DNA of 53,252 nucleotides from Chryseobacterium sp. 18061 (GCA_902706205.1 CACSKA010000016.1:1-53252), one strand, 5' to 3'; shown: positions 14,042-23,668, counted from the first letter of the stretch. Notes: generated by a model from the letters alone, not told the origin. Made by a program: numbers and translations.

Positions 14042-15679
14042 ATGAACAAACTTCACCGGCTTACGCTGGCGGCACTGGTCTGCCTGCTCGCCAACAGCTG
14101 CAGCACGCTTGAGCGCGTGGATGCGACCGAAAAGCGGGCGGCGACCGCAGAGGCCCAGGCCGACCTGCATCAGCGGGCATTACAGAGCGGGCAGGTCGTT
14201 CGGGATCTTACTTCACAATGGATAAACCCCGTCCCTCTGAGCGGCCTGCCCGGGCAGCGCCCGGAATTGCCCCCCTGTTCCGTAAAAATAAACCGGCCCG
14301 GTAACGTTTCACTGTCCTATGTGAGTGCGTTTGTGACTGACCAGTGCCGCATCCCCGTGATCATCACCCCGGATGCGCAGGCGATGATGGCCGGTGGCAG
14401 TGATGGCGGTGGCAAGACTGAAAAAATGAGTGGTCCACTGCCGGCACCGGATGCCAGCGGCATGGTTCCACTGGCGTCGATGGGGCAGGGCAGCAGCCGA
14501 CCGGCTATCGTGCCACAGTCCGACGGTGCCCTGAGAGGGGTCACCTGGAATGGTTCACTGAGTGGGCTGCTGGATAACGTCACGACGCGCCTTGGCCTGT
14601 CATGGCGCTACGAGTACGGGCACATCGCCATCTTCTGGCTCGATACGCGTACGTTTGCCATCAACTTCATGGACAGTGATGCGAGCTTTGAGTCGAAAAC
14701 GGTCAGCGGCACGACGTCGACGAGTGGCGCCAGCGGGGGCAGCAGCACCGGAAGCAGTAACGGTGAAAACAGCACCATCCAGACCACGACAGCCACCATC
14801 AAGTCCAGCATCTTCAAGGATGTAGAGAACACGGTTAAGTCGATGCTGACGCCGGGTTCCGGGCGTTCTAATCTCTCGGCAGGCGTCCTGACAGTGACGG
14901 ACACGCCGCGCGTGCTGGATGCCATTGGCCGCTATATTGACGATCGCAACCGTGAACTTAACCGTCAGGTGATGGTGTCGGTAAAAATCTACAGTGTGGA
15001 GAACCGGCATCAGAACCAGCTGGGCATTGACTGGAATGCGGTGCTCAACACCGGCAGCGTAGGGTTGTCGCTGACAAGTCCGTTTACCGGAGCTTCAGCG
15101 GATGCACTGAGTGGCGGGGTGGCCATCCTCGATGGCAAAGGTGACGGGACAAAAGCCTTCCTGAAAGCCCTTGATGAGCAGGCCAGACTGAGCGTTGTGA
15201 CCTCCGCGTCGGCGCTGACGACCAATCTGTCCGCCGTGCCCGTGCAGAATGCTATTCAGCAGGACTACGTGCCGAACGTCAGTACAACCCAGACGGCCAA
15301 CGTCGGGACCAGCACCTCCATTAACACCGCGACTATCACCACCGGTTTTAACATGACGGCGCTGCCGCTGCTGTTCCCGGATTCGGCGCGAATGCAGCTG
15401 GAGTTTTCCATCAGCATGTCCGACGACTCCACGTTCTCGGAATTTACCACGGGTGATCAGACTGCCCAGTTACGCAGAACCCCCATCAAAACCACCACCC
15501 AGCGCGTCATCATGCGTTCCGGTCAGACGTTGATCCTCAGCGGTTATGAGCAACTGAGTGACTCGTCCAATCGCCAGGGAACGGGAAGTTATCACTTCTT
15601 TGGCCTGGGAGGCGGAGCGCGCGGCGATGACAGTCGTCGTATGTTCATCATCCTCGTGACGCCAGTAGTTCTGGGTTAA
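14042..15679 (+). CDS. pilN: PilN secretin, outer-membrane channel of the thin pilus
   Basis: A 545-residue lipoprotein secretin. The signal peptide ends at the lipobox LLANSCST. The N-terminal N-domain region is followed by a low-complexity Ser/Thr/Gly stretch (residues about 225-250). The secretin core occupies the last 230 residues, with family segments such as VSVKIYSVENRHQNQLGIDW and RTPIKTTTQRVIMRSGQTLI. It forms the outer-membrane pore for the pilus and is followed 9 bp later by pilO. Confidence 0.92.
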   Translation: MNKLHRLTLAALVCLLANSCSTLERVDATEKRAATAEAQADLHQRALQSGQVVRDLTSQWINPVPLSGLPGQRPELPPCSVKINRPGNVSLSYVSAFVTDQCRIPVIITPDAQAMMAGGSDGGGKTEKMSGPLPAPDASGMVPLASMGQGSSRPAIVPQSDGALRGVTWNGSLSGLLDNVTTRLGLSWRYEYGHIAIFWLDTRTFAINFMDSDASFESKTVSGTTSTSGASGGSSTGSSNGENSTIQTTTATIKSSIFKDVENTVKSMLTPGSGRSNLSAGVLTVTDTPRVLDAIGRYIDDRNRELNRQVMVSVKIYSVENRHQNQLGIDWNAVLNTGSVGLSLTSPFTGASADALSGGVAILDGKGDGTKAFLKALDEQARLSVVTSASALTTNLSAVPVQNAIQQDYVPNVSTTQTANVGTSTSINTATITTGFNMTALPLLFPDSARMQLEFSISMSDDSTFSEFTTGDQTAQLRRTPIKTTTQRVIMRSGQTLILSGYEQLSDSSNRQGTGSYHFFGLGGGARGDDSRRMFIILVTPVVLG

Positions 15680-15688
15680 GGAGACTTT

Positions 15689-16996
15689 ATGACGTCTGAA
15701 CAGACGCCGCTGACCGCCATCAGCGTTGTCCCGTCAGGAAATGATGTGCTCATCGCCGGTCTGCACTGGCAATGGGAGCCTGCCCGCGGGCGACGCCGGA
15801 TGCGCATTGAGGCACGCGATCAACTGGCAAGCCACTGGCTGGCACTGCCGGCAGGAACCGCAGATGAGCCTGCCTCCTGGCTGGGATGCCTTGCTGACGA
15901 TGTACCGGACTTTCCGAAAGGTAAGCGTCCTGCATCCCTGACTGCAGCATTGCTCGCGAATGTTCCTCCCGACTGCTGGGGCGTGTTCCTGCTTCCGGAC
16001 GGGCAGTGGTGGTTTATGGCGATGACCGGTGGTCATCCCTCGCCGTACGGTGATGTGGTCGGGGATGCGGCCGCCGTGAAGCGTGCCACCGAACGTTTTC
16101 GTTCAACGGTACCGGCTCCGGCCTCAGGCTGGACAGTGTTTGACCCGGATAAGCTACTGGACGACGTGGATGCCCAACGATCCCCACTGAGTGCGTTGCT
16201 GCCGGCTGTTGTGCCAGCGAGTGCCAGACTGCACAAAACTGACAGTCGAACCGCTCAGCACCTGACGCTCGCCGTCGTGGTTCTGGTGCTCGGTGCATGG
16301 GGCGGGAATTACTGGCTGGAGCTGAAGCAGAAAGCGGCGCATGACGCCTGGGTGCAGACAGAGCTCGTCCGGGCGCGCCAGGCCGCTGAGCAGAAGACGG
16401 CAAGCCTCAGTCGCCCCTGGGGTGGGCAACCCGACTTCTCCGGCATGATAACCGCCTGCGTTCACCAGTGGCGCAAATCGTACCTTTCCATTGCGGGCGC
16501 AAGGATCCGCGAGCAGGCCTGCGGCGTTTCCGGAAAGCTCACTCTGCACTATCAGCTGCAGGACGGCGTGACGGTAAGTGACTTTGCCGCCCGTCTCCTG
16601 GCGCTGTACGGACCTGATGTGCAGGCTACCTTCAACATGCCAGGCCCTTCGGATGATGCGTCATTTACCTTGCCGGTACCTTTCACCGCGGCACCAGCGG
16701 AGGCGTTACTGCCGGGCGATGAGCAATTACGACGCATGACCAGCTACGCGCAGCGCCTGCGGGCAAATCTGCGTTTCTCCGAACCTGAAGTGTTGACGCA
16801 GACCGTCGGTCAGGAACATGTCCCGCTGCCGTGGCGACGCTACAGCTTCACTTTCATTACTGATATTCCGCCGGACCGGCTGTTTGACGCGCTGCGTTTC
16901 CCTGGTAACGGGCTGCGGCTCAAATCCCTGAAGACTGAGCAGCGCAGCAGCCGGCTGACTTACACCCTGGAAGGAATGCTCTATGCAGAGAATTAA
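15689..16996 (+). CDS. pilO: PilO-like pilus assembly protein
   Basis: A 435-residue bitopic inner-membrane protein. A cytoplasmic N-terminal domain of about 185 residues is followed by one membrane span (LTLAVVVLVLGAWGGNYWL, about residues 191-210), a short coiled coil and a periplasmic C-terminal domain. This architecture and position match PilO of R64. AAGGAG precedes the ATG; the 3' end overlaps pilP by 14 bases. Confidence 0.88.
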   Translation: MTSEQTPLTAISVVPSGNDVLIAGLHWQWEPARGRRRMRIEARDQLASHWLALPAGTADEPASWLGCLADDVPDFPKGKRPASLTAALLANVPPDCWGVFLLPDGQWWFMAMTGGHPSPYGDVVGDAAAVKRATERFRSTVPAPASGWTVFDPDKLLDDVDAQRSPLSALLPAVVPASARLHKTDSRTAQHLTLAVVVLVLGAWGGNYWLELKQKAAHDAWVQTELVRARQAAEQKTASLSRPWGGQPDFSGMITACVHQWRKSYLSIAGARIREQACGVSGKLTLHYQLQDGVTVSDFAARLLALYGPDVQATFNMPGPSDDASFTLPVPFTAAPAEALLPGDEQLRRMTSYAQRLRANLRFSEPEVLTQTVGQEHVPLPWRRYSFTFITDIPPDRLFDALRFPGNGLRLKSLKTEQRSSRLTYTLEGMLYAEN

Positions 16997-17525
16997 GTGG
17001 CGTTACCTGTTGCCAGCCGTATTGCTGTCAAGCGCTCCGGGCTTTGCGGGGACGGAACTCCCTCCTGCACCGCCCGGGAATATCCCTGAGCCTGCCGCGA
17101 CTGTACCGGTTCAGGCCGCGTCATCGGGAAACAGTGATAACAGTTACGGGCGGCTTGAAGACATTCAGGCAAAAACCATGCTCTACGAAGCACAACTGGC
17201 CCAGGCCAAGGCGCTCAACGAGCTGCAGAAAAACGGCTATGACGCAGTGCTTGGCGCACCGTTTAATCCTCAGCCCGCAGCACAGGCGAAGGACAGTGCT
17301 GATGCGCGCCCGGCGGAAGAAAGCAAAGCACTTCCGCAGATTGTGGAAATCTCCGGTGGTCAGCAGCTTTCCGCAACACTGGTGCTGGACAGCGGCAACC
17401 AGGTACGCGTTCAGGCAGGAAGTCGCATCCCAGGCACCGCGTGGACGGTGGCCCGAATATCATTCGGTGAGGTCACCGTCAGCAGTGCTGCTGGCGGTCT
17501 GGTTTCACTGGCCTTTGCGGGGTAA
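16983..17525 (+). CDS. pilP: PilP-like pilus assembly protein
   Basis: A 180-residue periplasmic protein with a cleavable signal peptide (WRYLLPAVLLSSAPGFAG). An alanine/glutamine-rich helix follows (LEDIQAKTMLYEAQLAQAKA). The C-terminal beta domain (about residues 115-180; IVEISGGQQLSATLVLDSGN) is characteristic of PilP of I-type thin pili. It links the inner-membrane platform to the secretin. The stop overlaps the start of pilQ. Confidence 0.88.
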   Translation: MQRIKWRYLLPAVLLSSAPGFAGTELPPAPPGNIPEPAATVPVQAASSGNSDNSYGRLEDIQAKTMLYEAQLAQAKALNELQKNGYDAVLGAPFNPQPAAQAKDSADARPAEESKALPQIVEISGGQQLSATLVLDSGNQVRVQAGSRIPGTAWTVARISFGEVTVSSAAGGLVSLAFAG

Positions 17526-19051
17526 TGCTTATGGAGTTCAGCGAACACACCACGAACTGGCTGTTTCTGGACGACAGTAACCCTGGTCAGGGTCGTCTGT
17601 ATGTGTCCACGGAGCACCGCGCCAGCCCCGCGGTGCAGTCGGAAATCGCCCGCGCGCTGCGTCTGCGTCCTGCACTTGACCTGTCTCCGGTGCATCTGAG
17701 TGAGCTGCGCCGTCTGCAGATAGGGAAAGCGGGCAAGGCAACCGGCAATGGCTCCTGGTCTCCGGAGCAGAAAAAAGTGGTCGAGTTTATGCGCCGGGCA
17801 GGGGAAGCCCACGCTTCGGACATTCACATTCTTATCGGAGCCGAAGCCATTACGGCTGTGGTGTTCCGCATTCATGGTGATCTTGAGCTTCAGTCTGAGC
17901 TGAGCGTGGAGGAGGGGATGTCTCTCGCCTCAACCATTGTGATGTCGATGTGCGATGTTGCCCCACAGCAGTTCAGCGAAACTGATGAGCAAGATGGTCG
18001 ACTGCGCAATGAGTTTGTGAAGGCCCTCAATCTCTACGCGGCGCGTTACTCCGCAGTGCCAACAGAATCGGGCCTTTATGTTGTGCTTCGGGTGATCCGC
18101 GATGAAAGCAGCGATATCCCCTCGATGGATGTACTGGGTTATCTCCCGGAACAGCAGAAGCTTATCCGCCGAATGTTTCAACGTCCGGAAGGCATTGTGA
18201 TAACCGCCGGACCAACGGGCTCAGGCAAAAGCACCACCATGCGTACCTTCTGTCAGATGTATCTGGAGCTGACCCGCGGCCGCCGACGACTGGTTACCGT
18301 TGAAGACCCGGTTGAAGGCAAGGTGCACGGTGCCGTTCAGACCACAATCCTCGCTGACCGTAACGATCCGGACTCGGTCACCCGTGCCTGGCAGCGTCGC
18401 CTGTCGGCGTTTAAGCGTCTTGATCCGGACGCCGAGGTTGTCGGTGAAATTCGCGACGGCTGGTCTGCCCGTGCCTGTATCAGTGAAGGTAAGAGCGGCA
18501 GCCTTGTACTGACGACCCTGCATGCGAACGACGCGACAGGCATCATCGACCGCCTGACCGATACGCTGGATATCGCGCCGGGGATGGTGATGGATCCACA
18601 GGTGGTGATTGATCTCATTGCCCAGCGCCTGGTTCAGACGCTGTGTCCATCCTGCAAAAAGCGCTGGCAGGACGTCCGTGAGGGGCTGAGTCAGGACGAT
18701 CGTGAGCTTGTGGAACAGTACTGCGACACCCGAACCGTGGCGTTTCGTCACCACGACGGGTGCGAGAAATGCTGGCGCGGTGTGACAGGCCGCAAGGTGA
18801 TTGCGGAAGTCATCCGACCCGATGCCCTGTTTATGCAGCTTTATCGGGAGCAGGGCAAGCTTGCGGCGCGCAGTTACTGGGTTCATCACATGGGGGGCAT
18901 TACCCGCGGGGCGCACCTGAAGCGTTATATCGCTGCCGGTGAGGTTGACCCGATTGATGCTGACAAGCTCAGCCCGCTCGATGAAGACAGCCTGAACCTG
19001 CTGCCGCCAGACGCGCTTAACCTGAACACTTGCGGAGTCATTCATGGCTGA
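17525..19051 (+). CDS. pilQ: PilQ assembly ATPase (GspE/PilB family)
   Basis: A 508-residue hexameric ATPase that powers thin-pilus assembly. Walker A is GPTGSGKSTTM (about residues 228-238). An Asp box follows (VTVEDPVEG), then Walker B-like AEVVGEIRDGWSARACISEG and the His box (VLTTLHANDATGIIDRL). Late in the protein two cysteine pairs (CPSC and CEKC) form the zinc-binding module typical of GspE/PilB-type enzymes. An ATG at 17531 is an alternative start. It overlaps pilR by 8 bases. In this nomenclature PilQ is the ATPase, not the secretin. Confidence 0.93.
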   Translation: MLMEFSEHTTNWLFLDDSNPGQGRLYVSTEHRASPAVQSEIARALRLRPALDLSPVHLSELRRLQIGKAGKATGNGSWSPEQKKVVEFMRRAGEAHASDIHILIGAEAITAVVFRIHGDLELQSELSVEEGMSLASTIVMSMCDVAPQQFSETDEQDGRLRNEFVKALNLYAARYSAVPTESGLYVVLRVIRDESSDIPSMDVLGYLPEQQKLIRRMFQRPEGIVITAGPTGSGKSTTMRTFCQMYLELTRGRRRLVTVEDPVEGKVHGAVQTTILADRNDPDSVTRAWQRRLSAFKRLDPDAEVVGEIRDGWSARACISEGKSGSLVLTTLHANDATGIIDRLTDTLDIAPGMVMDPQVVIDLIAQRLVQTLCPSCKKRWQDVREGLSQDDRELVEQYCDTRTVAFRHHDGCEKCWRGVTGRKVIAEVIRPDALFMQLYREQGKLAARSYWVHHMGGITRGAHLKRYIAAGEVDPIDADKLSPLDEDSLNLLPPDALNLNTCGVIHG

Positions 19052-20159
19052 CAAATTCCTGAAGTTGCGTGGAAAGCTTAAGGGCACGCTTGCGAAAGGG
19101 AGTGCCCGGTCAGAAGGTCTGGGGCGCTGGATAGGGCAAAAAACCTTCAGTACCAATGACCGCATGACGCTGTATGAAGATCTCGCCTTTTTGCTGGAAA
19201 ACAACCAGAAAACGGAGGATGCGATTGCAGGGATGCAGCGTACCCGATACCGGAAGAACGATCCCGTATTGCTGTGCCTCAACGATGTCCGTCATGCACT
19301 GACGCGCGGGCGAGGACTGGATGCCGGGCTTGCCGGTTGGGTTCCTCCTCAGGAAGCCACCATCCTGCGAGCAGGGCGCGTGGCCAAAGATTTGCGGGGG
19401 GCTTTGCTCCGGGCCATTGATGTGGTGAAAGGCATCGGGGAGATGAAAACCACGGCGCTGGTCAACCTTTCGTATCCCCTGATGTTGTTGGGCGGCACCT
19501 TTTACATGATGAAGATGGTGAGCGAACGCTTCCTGCCACGACTTGAGCAGCTCAGCCCGGCAGAGACCTGGACAGGCTGGATGTGGTGGCTCGGGGCGAT
19601 CACGCATTTCTTTGTGGACAACCGGTATGTCCTGGGGGCGGGTCTTGCTGCTTTCTTCGTGTGGGTTGTCTGGTCGCTTCCCCGGCTGACCGGCACGGTG
19701 CGCAGACGTGCGCTTGACCATCTGTTCCCCTGGAGCCTGTACCGCGAAGTGCAGGGTGTTTCCTTTTTACTGAACCTGAGCGCTTTGCTCCGGGCGAATT
19801 TGAGGACTGAGGAGGCGCTGGATATGCTCAGTCGCCACGCGCCCCCCTGGCTCTATGAACGGCTCACTGCCACCCGTCGTCAGGTCTCCCGCGGTAAACA
19901 TCTGGGGCAGGCCCTTGCTGACAGTGGTTATGCCTTTCCCTCTCGTGAGGCCATTGACCGGCTGATGCTGCTGACTGCGGGGCCGGGTGGGGAAGACAAC
20001 ATCGAAAACTTTGCGCGTATGTGGCTGAAAAAGTCCATCGGGCGCATCAAACGTGTCTGCCAGGTATTCCAGCTGGTCGGCATGCTGGCAACCGCCGGCT
20101 ATCTCCTGCTCACGTTTCTCGCTACTCAGGATCTGAGCGCAATCATCGGCAACCGTTGA
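19044..20159 (+). CDS. pilR: PilR inner-membrane platform protein (GspF family)
   Basis: A 371-residue type II secretion F-domain protein. It has two cytoplasmic helical repeats (MTLYEDLAFLLENNQKTEDA near residue 40 and YREVQGVSFLLNLSALLRAN near residue 232). Membrane spans lie at about residues 143-160, 195-212 and 340-360. It is the inner-membrane platform on which PilQ acts. Length and topology match PilR of R64. Confidence 0.92.
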   Translation: MADKFLKLRGKLKGTLAKGSARSEGLGRWIGQKTFSTNDRMTLYEDLAFLLENNQKTEDAIAGMQRTRYRKNDPVLLCLNDVRHALTRGRGLDAGLAGWVPPQEATILRAGRVAKDLRGALLRAIDVVKGIGEMKTTALVNLSYPLMLLGGTFYMMKMVSERFLPRLEQLSPAETWTGWMWWLGAITHFFVDNRYVLGAGLAAFFVWVVWSLPRLTGTVRRRALDHLFPWSLYREVQGVSFLLNLSALLRANLRTEEALDMLSRHAPPWLYERLTATRRQVSRGKHLGQALADSGYAFPSREAIDRLMLLTAGPGGEDNIENFARMWLKKSIGRIKRVCQVFQLVGMLATAGYLLLTFLATQDLSAIIGNR

Positions 20160-20185
20160 ATTTCACTACTGCGAGGTCTTTACCC

Positions 20186-20773
20186 ATGTCATACCTGTTC
20201 CGAAAATCCGCTGTACACAGGGGGGCACTTACCCTGCCTGAGGCCATCATTGTCAGTGCGGTGGCAATGGTCATTATCGTTGCGGTTTACGCCTCTGGCG
20301 GCGGGTTGTTTAAAAGCGCTGACTATTCAGAGGAAATGTCGAACTCCAGTGAGATCATGACCAATACCCGCGGCATGCTGAAGACCGGCGGGGTCTATAA
20401 CTTCAGTTCCGCGGCCACCATGACCGGTGCTCTGGTGCAGTTCGGTGGCGCGCCCGGCAGTATGGCCGTTGTCGGTACCAAGTCTTCCGGCAGCGCTTCG
20501 CTGAACAACCGCTGGGGGGGAAGCGTTACCGTGCAACCCGTTAACTCCGGCGGTGGCCAGAAAACAGCGTTTTCCCTGACCTACACCCAGGTGCCGCAAG
20601 AAGCCTGCGCGCAGATGTCGCAGAAGCTGAGCGGGGCTAATAACGTGGCGTCAACGAGCATTAATGGCAGCACCACCAACGGTGCTGTCGACAGCTCTGT
20701 CGCCAGTGCGCAGTGCACTGCAGACAATGGCTCTACCGGAACCAATACCCTGGTCTTTACCAGCAACACTTGA
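20186..20773 (+). CDS. pilS: PilS major prepilin of the thin pilus
   Basis: A 195-residue type IVb prepilin. The start at 20186 has GAGG upstream and gives a short leader followed by HRGALTLPEAIIVSAVAMVI. Cleavage by PilU is expected after the Gly before ALTLPE; the Glu at position 5 and the long hydrophobic helix are classic. Two C-terminal cysteines (EACAQMS and SAQCTADN) could form the D-loop disulphide. The stop overlaps the ATG of the next gene. Confidence 0.92.
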   Translation: MSYLFRKSAVHRGALTLPEAIIVSAVAMVIIVAVYASGGGLFKSADYSEEMSNSSEIMTNTRGMLKTGGVYNFSSAATMTGALVQFGGAPGSMAVVGTKSSGSASLNNRWGGSVTVQPVNSGGGQKTAFSLTYTQVPQEACAQMSQKLSGANNVASTSINGSTTNGAVDSSVASAQCTADNGSTGTNTLVFTSNT

Positions 20774-21132
20774 TGGGAGGGCCGGGGGAAACCCCGGTCA
20801 GGATTGCGATGGCGATGAGTATGCGTCTGGGGAAGGTCCCGCAGGGCGTTGTCCCCTTATCCGTTATTCTGCTGGCCGTTATCGGTGTCGGAATATACCA
20901 GTACCGGGAAGCTGTACCCGCTGATGTGGGCTGTCAGTATCGGGTGGTGACACTGAACGGCGCGCCTTACGAAGCCATTGATGATGATGGCGAACTGATT
21001 GGCGTGTTTGATCGCAAGCCGGACGGAGCCGTCTGGTTACGGGGCATCGATACTTCAGTGGAAGATGCCAGTGAATGCCTGAAGAAAAAAGGGTTCACAA
21101 CCTCCTTGCTGGATTTCATTTCCCCGCGTTGA
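20773..21132 (+). CDS. Unrecognised single-span membrane protein between pilS and pilT
   Basis: A 119-residue protein with one membrane helix (VVPLSVILLAVIGVGIYQY, residues about 25-43). Its periplasmic domain holds two cysteines (VGCQYRVVTLNGAPYEAIDD and SECLKKKGF) that could form a disulphide. The ATG overlaps the pilS stop (TGATG), implying coupled translation; the ATG at 20809 is an alternative. R64 has pilT directly after pilS, so I cannot name this gene. Its place suggests a role in pilus assembly or in the lytic transglycosylase step. Confidence 0.65.
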   Translation: MGGPGETPVRIAMAMSMRLGKVPQGVVPLSVILLAVIGVGIYQYREAVPADVGCQYRVVTLNGAPYEAIDDDGELIGVFDRKPDGAVWLRGIDTSVEDASECLKKKGFTTSLLDFISPR

Positions 21133-21170
21133 TGTTCCCGGCGCGTTCCTTTCTTGCCTCACGGTAACTC

Positions 21171-21638
21171 ATGATGAACAGGATCCAATACTGGCTGCTT
21201 GCTGCTGGCGTACTGCTCTGTGCGCCGCTAACCGCACAGGCCTGGTGCTTTAACGAGGCGGGTGAGCGTTATCACGTTGATCCACAGCTGCTGCGCTCAA
21301 TCAGCAAAGTAGAAAGCGGATTCAATGCCGGGGCCATCGGTTACAACCGTAATAAAAAAGGGCAGGTCACCAGTCGTGACTTCGGGCTGATGCAGATCAA
21401 CTCCACGCACGTGCCGAAACTGAGGGCGATGGGCGTGCTGCAGAGTGAACAGGATCTGCTGACCCGGCCCTGTCTCAACGTCATGGTCGGTGCCTGGATC
21501 CTGGCAAGCCACCTGCAAGTGTGCGGTGTCACCTGGGAGTGTCTCGGCAGCTATAACGCCGGTTTTGCCGATGATAACACTGTCCGTCGCATGATTTATG
21601 CCCGCAAGGTTTATGCCGACTACATGGCGCGTCGCTGA
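21171..21638 (+). CDS. pilT: PilT-like lytic transglycosylase
   Basis: A 155-residue periplasmic SLT-type transglycosylase that opens peptidoglycan for the pilus. Signal peptide YWLLAAGVLLCAPLTAQA, then the SLT motifs: catalytic Glu in RSISKVESGFN, RDFGLMQINSTHV (the GLMQ box), and GSYNAGF. It is unrelated to the retraction ATPase PilT of Pseudomonas. A second ATG lies one codon later. Confidence 0.92.
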   Translation: MMNRIQYWLLAAGVLLCAPLTAQAWCFNEAGERYHVDPQLLRSISKVESGFNAGAIGYNRNKKGQVTSRDFGLMQINSTHVPKLRAMGVLQSEQDLLTRPCLNVMVGAWILASHLQVCGVTWECLGSYNAGFADDNTVRRMIYARKVYADYMARR

Positions 21639-21657
21639 CATTTTCCCGGAAAATTTC

Positions 21658-22311
21658 ATGATTCTATTAACTGAAGTCACTGAAGCCGGGTGGTGGCTGG
21701 CTGCCTGCGCCGGGTTCTTTACGCTGCAGGTCTTTATGGCCAGTCGTTTTCTGCACGGGCATGGCGGCCCACCGCTTACATGGCTCCACATTTTGCCGGT
21801 TGCACTGATATTCCTGTGCACTGTCGGCTGGCTGATTACGCTCCCGGTCATGCTTCCACAAACCGCCGCATGGCGCGCGATTGCGCTGCTTATCCTGGCC
21901 GTTCCGCTGACGCTGACTGACCTGCGCTGCCAGTGGTTACCCATGCGGTATACCGTGATGTTCTGGCTTGGGGGGCTTGCCGCCGCAGCGCTGCCGGGTT
22001 CTGTACAGCCGTTTCTTACCGCATTACTGACCAGTTTCGGTTCATTTGGCCTGTCTGCAGGCGTTCGCTGGCTCGCGAATTTGCATAATGGCGATGAACG
22101 CATTGGTCTTGGTGATGTGTACCTGATGGCTGGCTTGTGCGCCTGGTTGCCCTGGCGGATCGCGTGTTATGCCGCGGCCGGCGGATTGCTGCTTTGCTGC
22201 TTCTGTGCGCTGCTGACCCGGCAGCCTTCAAAACCTTTTGCCCCTGCACTGTTCAGCTATCTGTGCGGGGTGTGCATCTTCTTTCCCCAATACATGGCGG
22301 GAGTGCTCTGA
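21658..22311 (+). CDS. pilU: PilU prepilin peptidase (A24 aspartyl protease)
   Basis: A 217-residue polytopic membrane protein with about six spans. It processes and probably methylates PilS and PilV. The two catalytic aspartates are in LTLTDLRCQWLP and in the conserved GLGDVYL. It lacks the N-terminal cysteine-rich domain of larger prepilin peptidases, as in other thin-pilus systems. The ATG at 21658 is preferred to 21598, which would overlap pilT. The stop overlaps the pilV start. Confidence 0.9.
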   Translation: MILLTEVTEAGWWLAACAGFFTLQVFMASRFLHGHGGPPLTWLHILPVALIFLCTVGWLITLPVMLPQTAAWRAIALLILAVPLTLTDLRCQWLPMRYTVMFWLGGLAAAALPGSVQPFLTALLTSFGSFGLSAGVRWLANLHNGDERIGLGDVYLMAGLCAWLPWRIACYAAAGGLLLCCFCALLTRQPSKPFAPALFSYLCGVCIFFPQYMAGVL

Positions 22312-23660
22312 TGAATATATTCAAACGTACACAACGACCGGTGCATCGCGGAAATATGCTGCTGCAGGCCGGTATTGCGCTGGCCATCGTGCTGTATCTG
22401 GCACCCGGAGCCATTGACGGCTATGCCAACCGGCAACAGGAACAGGTCTGGACCGGCACAGCCTCACATCTGAGCTTCGTGGCTCAGGCCGGCAAACGCT
22501 ACGTCCGGGATAATCGGGATACGTTACTGACAAAGGTGGCCAGTGGGCCAGTGATTGTCACCGGCGCTTCACTGCGAACGGCCGGCTACCTGCCTGCTGG
22601 TTTTTCGCTGAGCAACGACAGTGGGCAAACCTACCAGCTCGCCGTCGCTAAAGACCCGGCTCAGGCTGGTCAACTGGTCGCTTTTGTGCTGACCACGGGG
22701 GGGAGTGACATTCCGTTTAAAGGCCTGCGACAGATTGCAGCCGAAACTGACGGAATGGGCGGCTATGTGTGGCCTGCGAACACTGCAACGGGTGCTGATG
22801 GTGGCTGGCAGGCGAAACTGGGCGATTATGGTCTGAGTGGGCAGCAAGGTCGTCTGGCTGCTTTTCTTTCTGCGGATGCGTTGGGTACAGATAGTGACGG
22901 AAGCGACCGTTTATACCGCTATCAGGTGAACGGCAAGCCCGACCTGAACCGGATGCATACTGCCATCGATATGAATGGCAACAACCTCAACAACGGCGGC
23001 GCAGTGAACGCAGCGACGGGGTCATTCACGGGGCAGGTCTCAGCCGGGACGAACGTAACGGCTGGCGGGAACGTGACCGCGACCGGTAACATCACGGCCA
23101 ACGGAAGTATCACCGCAAACAATGCCATTACTGCAAATAATGATATCCGAAGCAATAACGGCTGGGTCATTACGCAGGGAAGCAAAGGGTGGATGAATGA
23201 AACCTACGGCGGTGGATTCTACATGTCAGACAGCCATTGGGTGCGCTCTGTTAATAACAAGGGGATCTACACCGGTGGTCAGGTACGCGGTGGCAGTGTT
23301 CGCTCGGATTCTGATGTTTCGGCAGGTGGGGTATTGACCCTGGATCAGGTCAACACAGCGGGCGCATCTTGTTCAGTAACCGGCGCGATAAGCCGCGATG
23401 CGTCTGGCTCGATACTTTCCTGTCAATCCGGTGCGTGGGCAGCAGCAGGTGGAAAGCCAAAATTTACCCAATTTAGCTACACTAACTACGCGCAAAGCTT
23501 CAGTTACTACAACATCGGGAACCACGATTTTTGCACATCTCAGTACGGTAATGAGAACGATCGTGACGATTCATGGCGCGGTGTTCAGCCGGTTGGCGAC
23601 GGAACATGGCAGATAGCAGTAAAGGATGGATCCGAGACCGCTATGTGCATGGATTGGTAA
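22311..23660 (+). CDS. pilV: PilV minor pilin / tip adhesin, shufflon-variable C-terminus
   Basis: A 449-residue minor pilin at the tip of the thin pilus that selects recipient cells in liquid mating. The prepilin-like N-terminus is HRGNMLLQAGIALAIVLYLA. A repetitive Asn/Thr/Ala region (about residues 225-285; NVTAGGNVTATGNITANGSI) suggests a beta-fibre. The constant part ends at the sfx site encoding CQSGAW (residues about 371-376). After it come 74 variable residues, ending CMDW. The alternative C-termini lie inverted downstream. It starts one base inside the pilU stop. Confidence 0.92.
   Translation: MNIFKRTQRPVHRGNMLLQAGIALAIVLYLAPGAIDGYANRQQEQVWTGTASHLSFVAQAGKRYVRDNRDTLLTKVASGPVIVTGASLRTAGYLPAGFSLSNDSGQTYQLAVAKDPAQAGQLVAFVLTTGGSDIPFKGLRQIAAETDGMGGYVWPANTATGADGGWQAKLGDYGLSGQQGRLAAFLSADALGTDSDGSDRLYRYQVNGKPDLNRMHTAIDMNGNNLNNGGAVNAATGSFTGQVSAGTNVTAGGNVTATGNITANGSITANNAITANNDIRSNNGWVITQGSKGWMNETYGGGFYMSDSHWVRSVNNKGIYTGGQVRGGSVRSDSDVSAGGVLTLDQVNTAGASCSVTGAISRDASGSILSCQSGAWAAAGGKPKFTQFSYTNYAQSFSYYNIGNHDFCTSQYGNENDRDDSWRGVQPVGDGTWQIAVKDGSETAMCMDW
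23420..23438 (+). repeat. Shufflon sfx site 1 (end of the pilV constant region)
   Basis: CTGTCAATCCGGTGCGTGG closely follows the R64 sfx consensus (spacer, then TCCGGT, three bases, TGG). It encodes CQSGAW in the pilV frame. It is the only plus-oriented site. Confidence 0.85.
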
Positions 23661-23668
23661 CTGTTAAT

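Noticed and set aside
18221..19282. 353-codon minus-strand frame opposite pilQ and pilR
   Set aside because: A shadow of two well-supported coding genes; it crosses the pilQ/pilR joint and has no family likeness.
20021..20185. N-terminal extension of pilS from 20021
   Set aside because: It overlaps pilR in another frame, and the prepilin leader and ribosome site place the start at 20186.
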